DNA from: Chelydra serpentina
Lineage: Eukaryota > Chordata > Testudines > Chelydridae
Direction of reading: 5' to 3'
Assembly: GCA_037349315.1 (NCBI GenBank)
Contig: JBAIAC010000001.1
Coordinates: forward strand, 3,844,001-3,908,000
Length of the DNA: 64,000 bases
The first letter of the stretch is position 1. Every line of letters begins with the position of its first letter. A program made the translations under genes and the position numbers. Positions 26,111-38,683 of the stretch are shown here, in pieces. The notes beneath the pieces are model-generated. The model was not told where the DNA came from. It worked only from the letters and a program-made list of their open reading frames with translations, and did not search any database.

Positions 26111-27070
26111 ATGAAAAAACAGACCAAAGGTAGCAGGTAAAGGGATACAACACGTAAGCCACACTATCAGGATAACTAGAGGACTTTATGCTCATTCCAA
26201 GGTGTTAGGTGGGAAACGAGATAAAAAATGCAGCAAACAAGGGATCAGGATGATGAAATAAGGAAGAAGGAAAGGGAGGAGAAAAGAGGTTAGATGTCTG
26301 GATTGGTGCACCATAGTGGCTGCTGGCACTCCAGCGGGGAGTGGGAGCAGGAGTAGGCTGGGAGGTAGCAGATTGATTTCAAGAGCCTTGGACCAGTTTT
26401 GTTTAAAGCTGTAACTCAGAAGGCAATTGGCTACACGTGATCCCACTTCACTGAGTGTCACCCACATAGGTTAACTCACCTTTTAGGGTTTCCATTCTGA
26501 TACTTTAGGTCAGCATGTGATCGACCTTTTCTTGCACATGTTGTATCAATCATTAATGTGATGAACTCATCCTCAGAGGTCCAAATGGAGGAAAGAAAAT
26601 AATAAGTGGTTCCTTTCCAGGCTCTGCCCACAAACCAAATTCTACCCATTTGAAATGCCATAATATGCCACCACTCACAGTAGATTGTGCAAATACCATC
26701 ATGAGTGTTCTGCTGGGGAATACTGGACTCCTTGGGTCCTGGCTCCCAACTGATGTGCCACGACATACCCATAGTCTCTGCTGGGCTCCTCAGGTTTGGC
26801 TTTCTCTTCATGGGCTCAGAGGCCCTCTTTTGGGGTTCATCAGGCTTGACTGACTATCACCGAAGATCAGATGCTCCCCTGGGCTCTGCAGGACTGGTTC
26901 TTCTTCTATAGCGCTCAGATGCTCCCCTGGACTTCACTCTTTCTCTCTGGCTTGTTGGCTTTACAGGCCAGACCAAGTATGAGGGGGTGAAAGTGGTAGT
27001 GAAAGTCTCAGTTGACTGTGCATATCTTCATAGTATAATTGTCCCTTTCTAATAGGCTTTTATCAGCAGC

Positions 27071-28824
27071 CAGTGTGGATAAAAATCAAATATTTTTTTT
27101 TAAATAAAAAAATCAGATTTTTTAAAATTTAAATCAGATTTTTTTGGGGTAAAATGCTTTTTGAGGAAAAAAAACCATCTAAAGATAATTTTAATTAAGA
27201 TACATTATAGATCAAAGATATCTTATCATGGAATAGGGATTATAAATTCTAATTCTATCATATGAGACACTATATTCATGTAATATTTTAGAAAAAATTT
27301 GTAAATGAGTTCCAATAGTTCATGGATAAGGGACCCAATTTTATGGGTTCCAGGGGCTTCTGTATAGGTTAATCTTTCTATCTACCCAATGGCACTCAGT
27401 GCTCAGTCTAGAAGATACCATCAGAGATGCTTAGTTTTGCAGTTCTCAAACTGTGGATTTGTGTCTCCAGAGTTAATGTGCTTGTTAACAGCAAAAAAAT
27501 GTTTTAAAATAAACAAACAAATAAATAAATAATATATAGAAGTGACAAATAACAGACCTCAACCCTATTGTCCCTCTGCAAATTTGTGTACACAGAGTCC
27601 ATCCCTTACCTCTCTCTAAAAGCGCAAAGTTTCAAAAAGTTAAATGAACAGAAGATTGTTGGGGGCGAAATAGATCTGGATAAGAAGAAGTTTGGAGATA
27701 AATGTGAGAAGAGAGGGACAGGCAGTAGAAACAAAAATGAAACCATTTGAGCAGCATATCCCAGAAGTCTTGAGGTTTTTCTGAGTGTACCATTCGTTGA
27801 TTTGAGATCTACTATACCAGTCTCTCACTAGAAGCGAAAACCTATAATGACAGCAGGCCATCAAAGAGACCCAGTTTGGGAATAAGAAGCATTCAAGATA
27901 TATATGTTTGCTGATGATGTTTTAAAGCAAGTCACACAAGTGAACTGGTGGAAGTCACTTAAGCACTTGGATTCAGAGATTGTTGAAGTGATAATCTCAC
28001 TTTTAAGAGTAGTAGCTTCTTCTGCCAGTGTAGAAAGAATATTTTCTTCCTTTGGACTAATTCATTCTAAACTGAGACATCATTTGGGACCTGAAAAAGC
28101 AGGAAAGCTTGTTTTTCTTTTCCAGATTATGAACAAACAGGAACATGAAGGTGAAGACGACTGAGTTAGCTGCAGAAGCCAATATTTTAAGTTTCTCATG
28201 CTGACCTGGCTGACATAGTCGATTTAGTTTTTTTAAAAATATTTTAACCATTTTAGTTAAAAACAACTTTAAGAAAAACAAACCTGATTTTAAAAAACTT
28301 GAATGTTTAACTAAATTCAAAAATTCATATGCTTGTTTTGTTAAAATATTATATTTGCTGTTGAAGAAAAAAATCCAGAATATATAACATTGTTGTTTTA
28401 GTTAAATAAAACAATTTAAATGTCTGTCTGGTGATTTTCTCCTCCTAATACAGCATGGCAAGAAAATCCTCCAAATATTAATGATTAACCCTTGAACTGG
28501 AGATAGTTCACCTCCCAATGACTTCATAAATATCTGCTTCAATTACCTTCGGTAAATGAAATAACCAAAGAGTCATTCATTTTCTGATATAGCTGTAAAA
28601 CGAATCTGAACATTTTTCATAAGAAATCACTTTAAAAATGTTTAGTGTGTACCTTCTAAAAATGAAACCCATATCTATCTATGAGCTGTGAAGAATATGT
28701 ATTAAGGTTATAACAACCAACAAGAATGCACTTTTATGTAGAAATCCATTATTAAATCGAGTCTTCCTGACTAGTGATTTAAATCATGATTTAAATCAAT
28801 TTGATTTTAATCAAATTAACCCTG
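27071..28824 (+). mobile_element. hAT DNA transposon, internally deleted, exact 8-bp target duplication
   Basis: The element begins CAGTGTGGATAAAAATCA and ends CAAATTAACCCTG, and is flanked by TCAGCAGC on both sides (27063-27070 and 28825-28832). Both termini are rich in GATTTAAATC-type palindromes. Bases 27071 to about 27882 align with 59643 to about 60459 of the second copy. There the similarity stops and this copy jumps to the 3' part of the transposase gene. It therefore lacks the DNA-binding and catalytic middle and could only move in trans. Confidence 0.92.
27886..28164 (+). pseudogene. hAT transposase C-terminal fragment (dimerisation domain)
   Basis: The 86-codon frame from ATG 27904 to the stop at 28164, which extends a few codons upstream, encodes the hAT C-terminal region. 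Visible motifs are VNWWKSLKHLDSEIVEV, ASSASVERIFSSFG and HSKLRHHLGPEKAGKLVFLF. In hAT transposases this part helps form the oligomer and contributes to the catalytic core. The N-terminal zinc finger and most of the catalytic domain are missing through an internal deletion, so this is a remnant, although the remaining frame is open. It could in principle be expressed only as an orphan fragment. Confidence 0.9.
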
Positions 28825-28975
28825 TCAGCAGCAAAACAGTTAACAATGTTGACATTTATCTTTAGGCAAAATTATACGAATTTAATTTTTTTCAGGATAT
28901 CTTGGGGAAAATAAGGGCTAGAGATTTAATTGTCTCTTTAAAAGAAAGATGAGCTTCTGGAGCAGAAGGTGGCTT

Positions 28976-29008
28976 TTATTTGTTTGTTTGTTTATTTATT
29001 TATTTATT
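28976..29008 (+). repeat. TTTG/TTTA microsatellite
   Basis: Several TTTG units followed by TTTA units. Simple sequence about 150 bp beyond the hAT element. Confidence 0.88.
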
Positions 29009-29682
29009 GGTAAAGGAACGGCTTAGTGAGACCCTGAAAGCCAGCCCAGTTAGAGCCCTGCTTATCCTCCTCAGACAATTCTTATGACTGTTACAATCCA
29101 TCCGCAGGCATTTTTTCCACAGACATTTGTAAGTTTTACTTGCTGTCAGGACATGGGAAAGGCTGCTCAACTAGTTATTATTTTTTACAATATTTTACTG
29201 ATTAAAAATATATATATATTTCAATGCTATTTTAATGGCATTGTATTTTGAATTCTCTGTGAAGAGCTTCAACACCCTAAATGATGATGAGATTCCATGG
29301 GGGTGAGGCAGATTCTAAAAATGAGTTATACATTCTTCACAGTAAAAACATTTCTTAAAAAAAAAAAAAAAAAAGAAAGAAACCCAAACCCAAAGGAGAA
29401 GATTAAACCTGGATAATAGGGGGGAAATATTTTTTTAAAGTTAAGCCTCATTTTCCCTGCACATATTAACACGGAGAACTGACTCTCCTTTTCCCTCCCT
29501 CTACTCATTACAAGCCCAATTATGATCCTTGCCGTGCATCTGCATAGGGAAATAAGGGAGTATAAAGTGACTGCTTAATGCCCTGTGCTCACTGTCTGTA
29601 TCCCAGGCAGCAGGAATGGCAGCAGGTTGTAGCAGGGGAGCAGAGTCGGGAAACTTCCTCTTCCTATTCTTGTACAGGTGGT

Positions 29683-30050
29683 CAGGGCCGGCTCCAGGCA
29701 CCAGCTTTCCAAGCTGGTGCTTGGGGCGGCAGGCGAGAATGGGCTGGCAGTCCGAGTCCTGCGGTGGCAATTTGGCGGCAGGTCCACTCTTCTCGCTGCC
29801 GCGGGACTCACACTGCCGCCCCATTCTCGCCTGCTGCGGCGGCAATGGGGCGGCATATCCGCCGCTTTCCCCTTGCCGCCGTGGACTGGGACTGCCTGCG
29901 TCAGGGGCGGGGCCCCGCCCCCGATGCAGGCAGACGTAGCAGGGCCCCGCCCCCCGAGGCGTCGGGGGCGGGGCCCCGCTACGTCTGCCTGCATCGGGGG
30001 CGGGGCCACAGGCCCTGCTTGGGGCGGCAAAATTGTGAGAGCCACCCCTG
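29683..30050. mobile_element. hAT-like element, GGGCCGGCTC family, copy 3, exact target duplication
   Basis: CAGGGCCGGCTCCAGG at the left and GAGAGCCACCCCTG at the right lie between identical CAGGTGGT duplications (29675-29682 and 30051-30058). At 368 bp it is the longest and most GC-rich copy here. It carries GGGGCGGCA words just inside both ends and a 97-bp palindrome (29911-30007). Several overlapping open frames of 100-200 codons on both strands are a consequence of high GC and self-complementarity; they show no domain. Confidence 0.9.
29911..30007. repeat. 97-bp palindrome with 30-bp perfect arms
   Basis: The arms 29911-29940 and 29978-30007 are exact reverse complements. The 37-bp spacer itself contains GGCCCCGCCCCC and GGGGGCGGGGCC as a nested inverted pair. 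GC content is very high. It lies inside the third GGGCCGGCTC-family element and should form a very stable hairpin in single-stranded DNA or RNA. Confidence 0.95.
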
Positions 30051-31108
30051 CAGGTGGTCAGGCCTTGATTGTGCCTCCCCACCACAGATATGCCAGACAG
30101 GGTTGCTGAGCTGGTGCAGCAGGGGATGTAATCTGCATGTCATAGTACAGGCACCCCCACCACCCTTGGAGAAAGTGGGGAATTGAGGATCAGATTATGT
30201 GTTTCCATGTCTGCACCTGCATCAGTGCACTAGAAATTTAAGACTTGTGACAAAACCCAAATTAAGCTCTATGGGTCTGGAATATCCAAGCTGCTCTCTT
30301 ATTTCATTTTGCTTTTTTATATCAATCCATTTCATTTTTCCACCTTCCCACAATGTTTTCTTTCAGCTGCTGGTGGATGATGGTGAAGCTGGGGGATCCA
30401 ATGCCAGCTCTCTCTTCTATATAGCAGTGGATGCTGGCTTCATGAGGCTGCATGGGTGCACTCTGCTATTTCATGATAATGTTGCTGCAACAGAAGGAAC
30501 TCCACATATGCCATGCTGATTTTTGCTGCACTGGCTGTAATGTAATGCTCCTTTACATGCTTTTTAGTACAGATCAAAAACATCTGATACAACTCAATGC
30601 CGCTGTATTGACTGCCAATTTACACTAGCCAAGGATCCAGCCCATTGTGTTTTATTGTTTTTCCATTGTCCAGGATGAAAAAAGAACAGATAGATTATAT
30701 TCTAGTCAGTCTTGTCAGCACATAATAAAAGGATAGTACATGGATATTGATTAGCAATTTTCATCATGAAAGCAGATTTTGCAACATCTACAAGAACACA
30801 GATGGAAGTCTCTTGATGCTGCAACTAAATGCATTACAACAAGCAGTAGATTTCAAATGGCTGTACGGTTTTTATTTAAATTTTCCCACTGCTTGAACCC
30901 TGTAATGCAGGCTGAAAATGGATTGCATTTGAATATCATTGTTTGATCAATCACCTATTTAATTCCCCTGCTGTTTATTGATAATCTTGTATGATTCCTT
31001 GGTTTTCCCAGGATTTGCAGGATGCCTTGCCAGTGAACATGCCACAAGAACAGGTGTTCATGCAGCATTTCCAATCAATGCTATGTACTACTTACACATG
31101 AGTAGTGC

Positions 31109-32010
31109 TATGATAAATGAAGGGGTGGAGGGTAGCTCCCTTTTATGGACATCCAGCCAGCCAGTAGCTATAAAATCCCTTAGTAGCTGTTTTCTAATTG
31201 CTCTACCTGTAAAGGGTTAAAAAGTCTCACTGCTATGCATAGATAAAAGGAAGTGAGTGGACACCTGGCCAAAAGAGCCAATGGGAAGGCTAGAACTTTT
31301 TAAAATTTAAACAAAGACTCCCCTTTTCTCTGTCTGTGTTTGTTCTCCCGGGGACAGGTGGAGAAGGCAGCAATTATGCTGTAAGAACCTTGGGGCCAGG
31401 TATGAAAAATTCTCGTTATCATATCTAGAAACTACTCATTTGAAACCCCAGGTATGTAAGTAGATCAGGAAATGTCTAGGAAGATGCGATTTGGTTTATC
31501 TCTTTTTATTTCTTTATGGCTTGTGGACTTCTCTGTGCTAACCCCAAGTGCTTTTGTTTCCTTTGTAATCTTTAAACAGGGCCTCAAGAGAGCTATTCTT
31601 GGTGCTTAATCCTTGTAGTTGTTCTTTTAAAATATAGCAATAGCCTGAGTAACCAGATGTATTTTCTTTTCTTTTTTTATTAATACATTTTACCTTTTTT
31701 AGAACAGAATTGGATTTTTGTGTCTTAAGAGGTTTGTGCACATTGTTTAATTAGCTGGTGGCAACAGATGGTTTCCTTTTTTCTTTCTTTCTCGGTTCTT
31801 CCCCAGAGGGGTGTATGAAAGGGCTTGAGGGTACCCCACAGGAAGGAATTCCCAGGTGCGCCTTCCCGGGCTCTCAAAGGGGTTCTGCACTTGGGTGGTG
31901 GCAGCATCTACCAATCCAAGGTCAGAGAAAAGCTGTAACCTTGGGAGTTTAATTCAAGCCTGTAGTGGCCAGTATTAATTTTTAGAGTCCATGGGGAATT
32001 AGCCTTGACT
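31109..32010 (+). repeat. LTR-like interspersed element, possible solo LTR
   Basis: A block of about 900 bp starts near GAAGGGGTGGAGGGTAGCTC and ends near GGGGAATTAGCCTTGAC. The word TAGTGC occurs just before (31103-31108) and just after (32010-32015), which could be a short target duplication. It includes CTGTAAAGGGTTAAAAAG, an AT-rich region with TTAATACATTTTACC, and GGTGGCAACAGATGG. I recognise the style from turtle repeats, but its class is not proven. No gag or pol remnant adjoins it. Confidence 0.5.
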
Positions 32011-34959
32011 AGTGCCGTTAATTTCAGTGGGACAACTAAGGGAGCAAAACAGTGGCTCAGAGAGATGAATGGAAATATTTTATATGACAATGTACAAGAC
32101 CAAATTATGGGGCCATTGGACTGGCCCTATTTGCCAGTATTTTACAGGGAAAATCTATTTTTATTATTCCCAGAAACAACACCTCTCTTTTTTGCTACAT
32201 TGCGCAATGGTGTCTGATTCTTCCAGCATTAAGATGTTAGTCACTGTCCAACTTATACAATTATTACTTATTTGTATTTTTACAGTAGTTATTAGAGGCT
32301 CCTTTTAGACCTGGGGCCCCAATATGCAGGGCAATGATCAAAAACTGAAAATGCACTGCCCAGCCCAGAGAGCTCAGTTTCTAGGATTAAGACAAGACGA
32401 AGCAGATAGAAGAAATCAACAAAAGGGGTAGGAGGGTGAGATGTCAGTAAAACAAACACACCGTGCATTAGAATCAGGAGTCTTGGTAGTCATGGCTCAA
32501 CATCTGCCTAGCCACTCAGCTGGTAGTAATTTGTAGGCATCACAGCAGAGAGAAGAGTTAAAGAGGGATTTAAACAAGGACAAGGTGGTTTTCCAGCCAT
32601 TGTAGTGAGTGAAAATATGAAGTGAAATAACAGGTCTGTATTCATACTATAGTTATTCAAACGTGTATTCTACGTCTGGCATTTAAGTCTTATTTGGTGA
32701 AATCCTGCCTCTGTTGGAGTCACTGGCAAACACTCCTTTGACTTCAATAGGACCAGTATTTCACCCATTGATTCTGGAGGCATTAAGCTGATAGAAAATT
32801 TACAATGGCTCTATAAGACTATAGACATAGGATATAGGAGCCATGTGAAAAATAATATACTTTCAGTATGGGCCAGGACCTGCTTTTATATTATTTAAGC
32901 AAAATGCCTAATGACTTCAACACATGTTTTGCCTAAGTAAGGATTGCAAGATTTTGCCCTACACTAGTTTACACAGTGCTTAAAGTGCTTAAGTGTATTA
33001 CCTTTTTGAAATAGGAGGAGGCAACAGAAGTTTACTACGGCATATCCATTTAGTATAAGAACAGAAAGCACTTCATCAGGTACTGCATGTACTATATTGT
33101 ACTTGGATTTGAGCGTCTTTTGAAAATTTTGCAACCATCTCTCCCAAACTTACATGGACATGAACTGCCACACTGTAGTTTACAAATTTCCCCACCCTGT
33201 CAGAGAGTTGCTGGTATGCATCTTGAGGGTTGCCAAAGACTCCAGCTTTTTACAACTGCCCTCCACCAATTTACATTATAAACTTCAGAATTTGGGGATT
33301 TTTTTTACAAGGTGCCTAATACAAAGCAATCTTCTGCATCTGTTATTTTTCAAAACAATTCATTTTCTGGTTCTTTCTGTGTAAATACACTTTTTTATGA
33401 GAACATTAAACTTCCAGAATCATAGTGGGCACTCTGATTTGCAATATAAGCTTTTGCTTAGCCCCAGTGCTAGTCTCAGCCTTTACCTGAAAAGACCAGC
33501 AGTTTCAAAGGATTATATAATTCACCTTCAAGCTAAAGGATCTGATTTAGGAAATGTACAGGCCTGAAAAGCAGTCTCAAAACTGATTTTGGGTTGTATC
33601 AGACAACAGCATTTCAGCTATGATATTTTCTCCTCACAGTAAGAGGGTTTACACTAGCCTGTGTTTGTTTAAAGATGATCATTTTCTAATCTAACAAAAA
33701 GCAAAGAACATAGTTTGACATTTATGTGTCATCTACTTATCATTCATAGGCAATGAAAGCTGAAAAGCCACATCTCAACACAGCAACTAGGTTTTCAGTT
33801 TCACCCAAGAGACATGCAATGAAGAGTTTCCATATTATTCTTGACTAGCCATAGCTCATTGGCAATTTGTCTCCTAATAAATCTTGAAATTAAATAATCT
33901 GTGCCTCACACAGCAAAGATTAAAATATTGCAATATTTCTGCAGCCCAGTACATGCACAAAAAGCAGAGTCATGACAAACATATAAAAGAAAAAAAAATC
34001 TTAATATCAGCTCTGAGCAGCCGATGGTAGCCCATGGAGAAATTATAATCTGAGCTGCAGGGAGCAGAAGATAGATTTTAAACTTTGTGTGACGAGAAGT
34101 GGAAAGGGGAGGGCAACAGTTTATTCACAGTAGGAAACAAACTGCTTGAATTCATATTTTCTCTATCTCTGGCTCAAACACTGGTTTTTTTTAATAGCTA
34201 TGTCTCCAAATTCAAAGCAGATCATGGAATATTTCTACCTGAATGTAACTGTATTGCTAGCCAGTTTATTACACATAGTATCAAAATCCAGAGAGTAGAA
34301 TTAGAGGGGTTGAGTCAATAAAGAACATAATCTGATTTGCAGGCAACAGAACCTTGTGCAAACGAGTGGAATAATTCTTCAGGGATTCCTTGGCCCAGAA
34401 AATAAAACTTATTTTTATAACTATAAGAATTTGGCTGTTGTATCAGGCTTTCAACAAAATAACCCCCACATTCGCCCCCCCAAAGAAAAGATAGCAAAGG
34501 ATATGCTATGATATTACAATGTGCACTAAATTAAGTCACAGTTCAGGACAATGTTGTTTTGTTTAGATTTATTTGCTTTGGAGTTATTGGTATGAGTTTC
34601 CCTCAAACGCAGTACTTTTTTTTAAATAAGCAAATGAATACCAAGAACAATAAACCACTAGAATTGGAAACTTGAAATACAGGAACTGAACACTAAACGT
34701 TACCTGATAATTGAAAAATTCCAGCAACTGCGGATCATTAACTATTGCAATACTTACCATGATGGGTATTGAAAACTCAAAAAACACACTAAATACACAA
34801 GTAAGGACCTCCTTTAATTAAGGGAAGTTAGAACTAATCATGCCAATTCATTTCTTCTAAAGCCAGAAAGAAAATAAACAAACTGCAAGGAAAAGCAACT
34901 ATGCTATGAGAGGTTGATACCGAGGATTGTCATTTTAGAGAAGATACTAGTACAGTCTC

Positions 34960-37505
34960 AGAATCATAGAAGATGAGGGTTGGAAGAGACCTCATGAGGT
35001 CATCTAGTCCAACCCCCTGCTCAAAGCAGGACCAACCCCAACTAAATCATCCCAGCCAGGACTTTGTCAAGCCAGGCCTTAAAAACCTCTAAGGATGGAG
35101 ATTCCACCACCTCCGCAGGTAACACATTCCAGTGCTTTACCACCCTACTAGTGAAATTGTTTTTCCTAATATATAACCTAGACCTCCCCCACTGCAACTT
35201 GAGACCTTGTTATGTCATCTGCCACCACAGAGAACATCCTTTTTGAAACTACCCTTCAGGTAGTTGAAGGCTGCTATCAAATCCCCACTCGCTATTCTCG
35301 TCTGCAGACTAAATAAGCCCGGTTCCCTCAGCCTCTCCTCATAAGTCATGTGCCCCAGCCCCCTAATTATTTTTGTTACCATTTGCTGGACTCTCTCCAA
35401 TTTGTCCACATCCTTCCTATAGTGGTGGCCTCAAAACTGAACGCAATACTCCAGATGTGGCCTCACCAGTGCCGAATAGAGAGGAATAATCATTTCCCTC
35501 GATCTGCTGGCAATGCTCCTACTAATGCAGCCCAATATGTGGTTAGCTTTCTTGGCAACAAGGGCACACTGTTGTTTCACATCCAGCTTCTTGTCCACTG
35601 TAATCCCCAGGTCCTTTTCTGCAGAACTGCCACTTAGCCAGTCAGTCCCCAGCCTGTAGCAGTGCATGGGATTCTTCCGTCCTAAATGCAGGACTCTGCA
35701 CTTGTCCTTGTTGAACCTCATCAGATTTCTTTTGGTCCAATCCTCCAATTTGTCTAGGTTACTCTGGACTCTATCCCTACCCTCCAGCTTCTCTACCTCT
35801 CCCCCCAGCTTAGTGTCATCCACAAACTTTCTGAGGGTGCAATCCATCCCGTCATGCACATGCAGATCATTAATGAAGATGTTGAACAAAACCCGCTTGA
35901 TACTGGCTGCCAGCTAGACATCGAGCCGTTGATCAGTACCCATTGAGCCTGACGATCAAGCCAGCTTTTTATCCACCTTATAGTCCATTCATCCAATCCA
36001 TACTTCTTTAACTTGCTGGCAAGAATATTGTGGGGACGCCATGTGAAAAGCTTTGCTAAAGTCAAGATATATCACGTCCACTGTTTTCCCTATATCCACA
36101 GAGCCAGTTATCTCATCATAGAAGGCAATCAGGTTGGTCAGGAATGACTTGCCCTTGGTTAATCCATGTTGACTGTTCCTCATCACCTTCCTCTCCTCCA
36201 AGTGCTTCAAAATGTACCTTCAGTACCTGCTGTGTGATTTTTCTGGGGACTGAGGTGAGGGTGACTGGTCTGTAGTTCCTCGGGTTCTCCTTCCCTTTTT
36301 TTAAAGATGGGCATTATATTTGCCTTTTTCCAATCATCTGGGAGTTCCCCCAAGCGCCACAAATTTTCAAAGATAATGGCCAATGGCCCTGCAATCACAT
36401 CAGCCAACTCCCTCAGCACCCTCGGATGCATTGCATCCGGCCCCATGGACATATGCATGTCCAGCTTTTCTAAACAGTCCTTAACCTGTTCTTTCACCAC
36501 TGAGGGATGCTCACCACCTCCCTATACTGTGCTGCTCAGTTCAGCAGTCTGGGAGCTGACCTTGTATGTGAAGACCAAAGCAAAAAAAAGCAGTGAGTAC
36601 TTCAGCTTTTTCCACATCATCTGTCACTAGGTTGCCTCCCCCATTCAGTAAGTGTCCCACACTTTCCCTGACCTTCTTCTTGTCGCTAACATACTTGAAG
36701 AAACCCTTCTTGTTACCCTTCACATCCCTTGCTAGCTGCAACTCTAGTTGTGCTTCCTGATTACATCCCTGCATGCTTGAGCAATATTTTTATACTCCTC
36801 CCTAGTAATCTCTCCGAGTTTCCACTTCTTGTAAGCTTCCTTTTTGTGTTTAAACTCACCAGAGATTTCACTGTTAAGCCAAGCGGGTCGCCTGACATAT
36901 TGGCTATTCTTTCTGCTCATTGGGATGGTTTATTCCTGCGCCCTCAATAAGGCTTCTTTAAAATATAGCCAGCTCTCCTGTACTCCTTTCCCCCTCACAT
37001 TAGCCTCCAGGGGACCCTGCCCATCAGTTCCCTGAAGGAGTCAAAGTCTGCTTTTCTGAAGTCCAGGGTCCGTATTCTGCTGCTCTCCTTTCTTCCTTTT
37101 GTCAGGATCCTGAACTCGACCATCTCATATGGTCACTGCTGTACAGGTTGCCACTCACTTCTACTTCCCCTGCCAATTCTTCCCTGTTTGTGAGCAGCAG
37201 GTCAAGAGGAGCATGGCCCCTAGTAGGTTCCTCCAGCACTTGTACTAGGACGTTGTCCCCAACACTCCAAAAAAGTCCTGGATTGTCTGTGCACTGTAGT
37301 ATTGCTCTCCCAGCAGATGTCAGGGTGATTTAAGTCCCCCATGAGAACCAGGGCCTGTGATCTGGGAACATCTGTTAGTTGTCCGAAGAAAGCCTCGTCT
37401 AACTCATCCTCCTGGTCTGGTGGTTTACAGCAGACTTCCACCACAACACCATCCTTGTTCTCTCACCTCTAAACTTAACACAAAGACTCTCAACAGGCTT
37501 TTCTC
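34960..37505 (-). mobile_element. CR1 LINE, 5'-truncated, 2.5 kb
   Basis: Transcribed on the minus strand, its 3' end is the usual CR1 tail (CCTGCTTTGAGCAGGGGG, then GACCTCATGAGGTCTCTTCC and TCTATGATTCT as read on that strand). The 5' break lies in the endonuclease domain near 37505, so the copy lacks its promoter, ORF1 and most of the endonuclease. It is the largest retroelement in the window and fairly little diverged, as long stretches of reading frame survive. Confidence 0.93.
35215..37444 (-). pseudogene. CR1 endonuclease/reverse transcriptase, broken
   Basis: The frame is broken into at least seven overlapping pieces by indels. From 5' to 3' these are an endonuclease end (LMGDLNHPDICWESNT, 37220-37444), a linker region ([18 protein letters not shown], 36541-36774), the RT start (LPDDWKKANIMPIFKK, 36207-36500), and the RT core with [10 protein letters not shown] carrying the first catalytic aspartate (35989-36210). 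The RT then continues with KFVDDTKLGG, a variant of the YADD box (35431-35889), and a C-terminal part including YSALVRPHLEYCVQF and LERVQQMVTKIIRGL (35215-35409). The residues are typical CR1. With frameshifts and 5' truncation it cannot make an active enzyme. Confidence 0.93.
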
Positions 37506-38677
37506 CAGTCTGAAGACAAGAAGGATTAATAATGGCATAATAATTACTTTATTGGGATCCTTGAAGACTGCTCATTTCAAGCCCATAGGCACTCTAATTA
37601 TATTACCTGCTCTACTTTAGTAGGTTCTTTTCCTGATCCAACACTGAGATGGCATTTATGTCCACCACTCATTTTATTTAATTTTTTTGACACCTGAGTT
37701 TGTCCAAAGTTGACACAAAGCAAAACAAATAATATATTATGGATTAATAATTCCAGATTTCTTCAAAGTTATTAAATCTCCTCTGGGAGGGATTTTGTGA
37801 AATTCTATAGGAAATCAAGGAAATCTGCATTACCATCTATTGTTTCCTTCAGAGAAAAACTGCATTTCCCAACAGCAAATAAGGTAATTGCATTTGTGCC
37901 AAATAGCTACTTGTTTTAGATCAAAAGACCTATATTCAAGAAAAAGACATGCCCAGTCCTTGGACAGGAAACAGGAAATGGCTTTTGGGAACTTCCATGA
38001 CCACATAAAAATTTGGCAACAGACAAATGAACATACTTCCTCCTTGAACTGGAACCTTAGGAAATGCTATTCATATGAAGAAGCCACTTTGTCCTACAAG
38101 CAGACACATTTGTTTTACATTAATTTAAAATACAATTTTAAAATGTGTTAAGGTTTTAAGTATGAATACATTTTAGAATGTAATACTCACCTAAATAACG
38201 TTTTGCTTTATAATATTATTTCTGTTTACCTTCTTTACAAATGAAGCATTACTTCTGTTCTCATGCAGCTTGTTTAGTGCAGGATCTATCTGCATTGCAT
38301 ATTATTGCATATTATATAGAAGGAAATGTAGCTTCCTATTTTTCTTCATGGAATAGAAAAAATTATGGGCAATTATTCTAATGAATTATGGAGAGTTTAG
38401 TACTATTGGTGGCTATGTTTAAATAGTTTTTATTTGGCTTTTAATATTTGTGTAGGACCAATTATGGGCACCATAAGCAGGGAGAAAAAATAAAGCAACT
38501 AAAATCTACAGTACTTACTATATAGGTAATTGCATTGAAACCATTCGGGAGCTCCTCTGACTCAAAATAAAATCACAGTCCTTTATCCCCTTTCAGAATA
38601 TATCCTCTTAATCCAAATATCAGAAAGGATAAAATTTAGTCAATTCATCTGGCAAATATTTCCCTCTGTTTCATTAA

Positions 38678-38683
38678 CATGCA
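38678..38683 (-). promoter_or_regulatory. TGCATG word downstream of SS3 microexon (candidate RBFOX site)
   Basis: CATGCA on the plus strand gives UGCAUG in the NRXN1 transcript, about 690 nt downstream of the microexon. RBFOX proteins bind this word and often favour inclusion when it is downstream. A six-base word is expected by chance every few kb, so this is weak. Confidence 0.3.

Noticed and set aside
29500..30190. Overlapping open frames of 107-202 codons on both strands in GC-rich DNA, looking like a CpG-island gene
   Set aside because: They coincide with a hAT-like element bounded by exact CAGGTGGT duplications and a palindrome. High GC and self-complementarity remove stops on both strands; no domain is visible.
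35350..36950. Plus-strand frames of 73-107 codons opposite the CR1
   Set aside because: They are antisense shadows of the CR1 reverse transcriptase.
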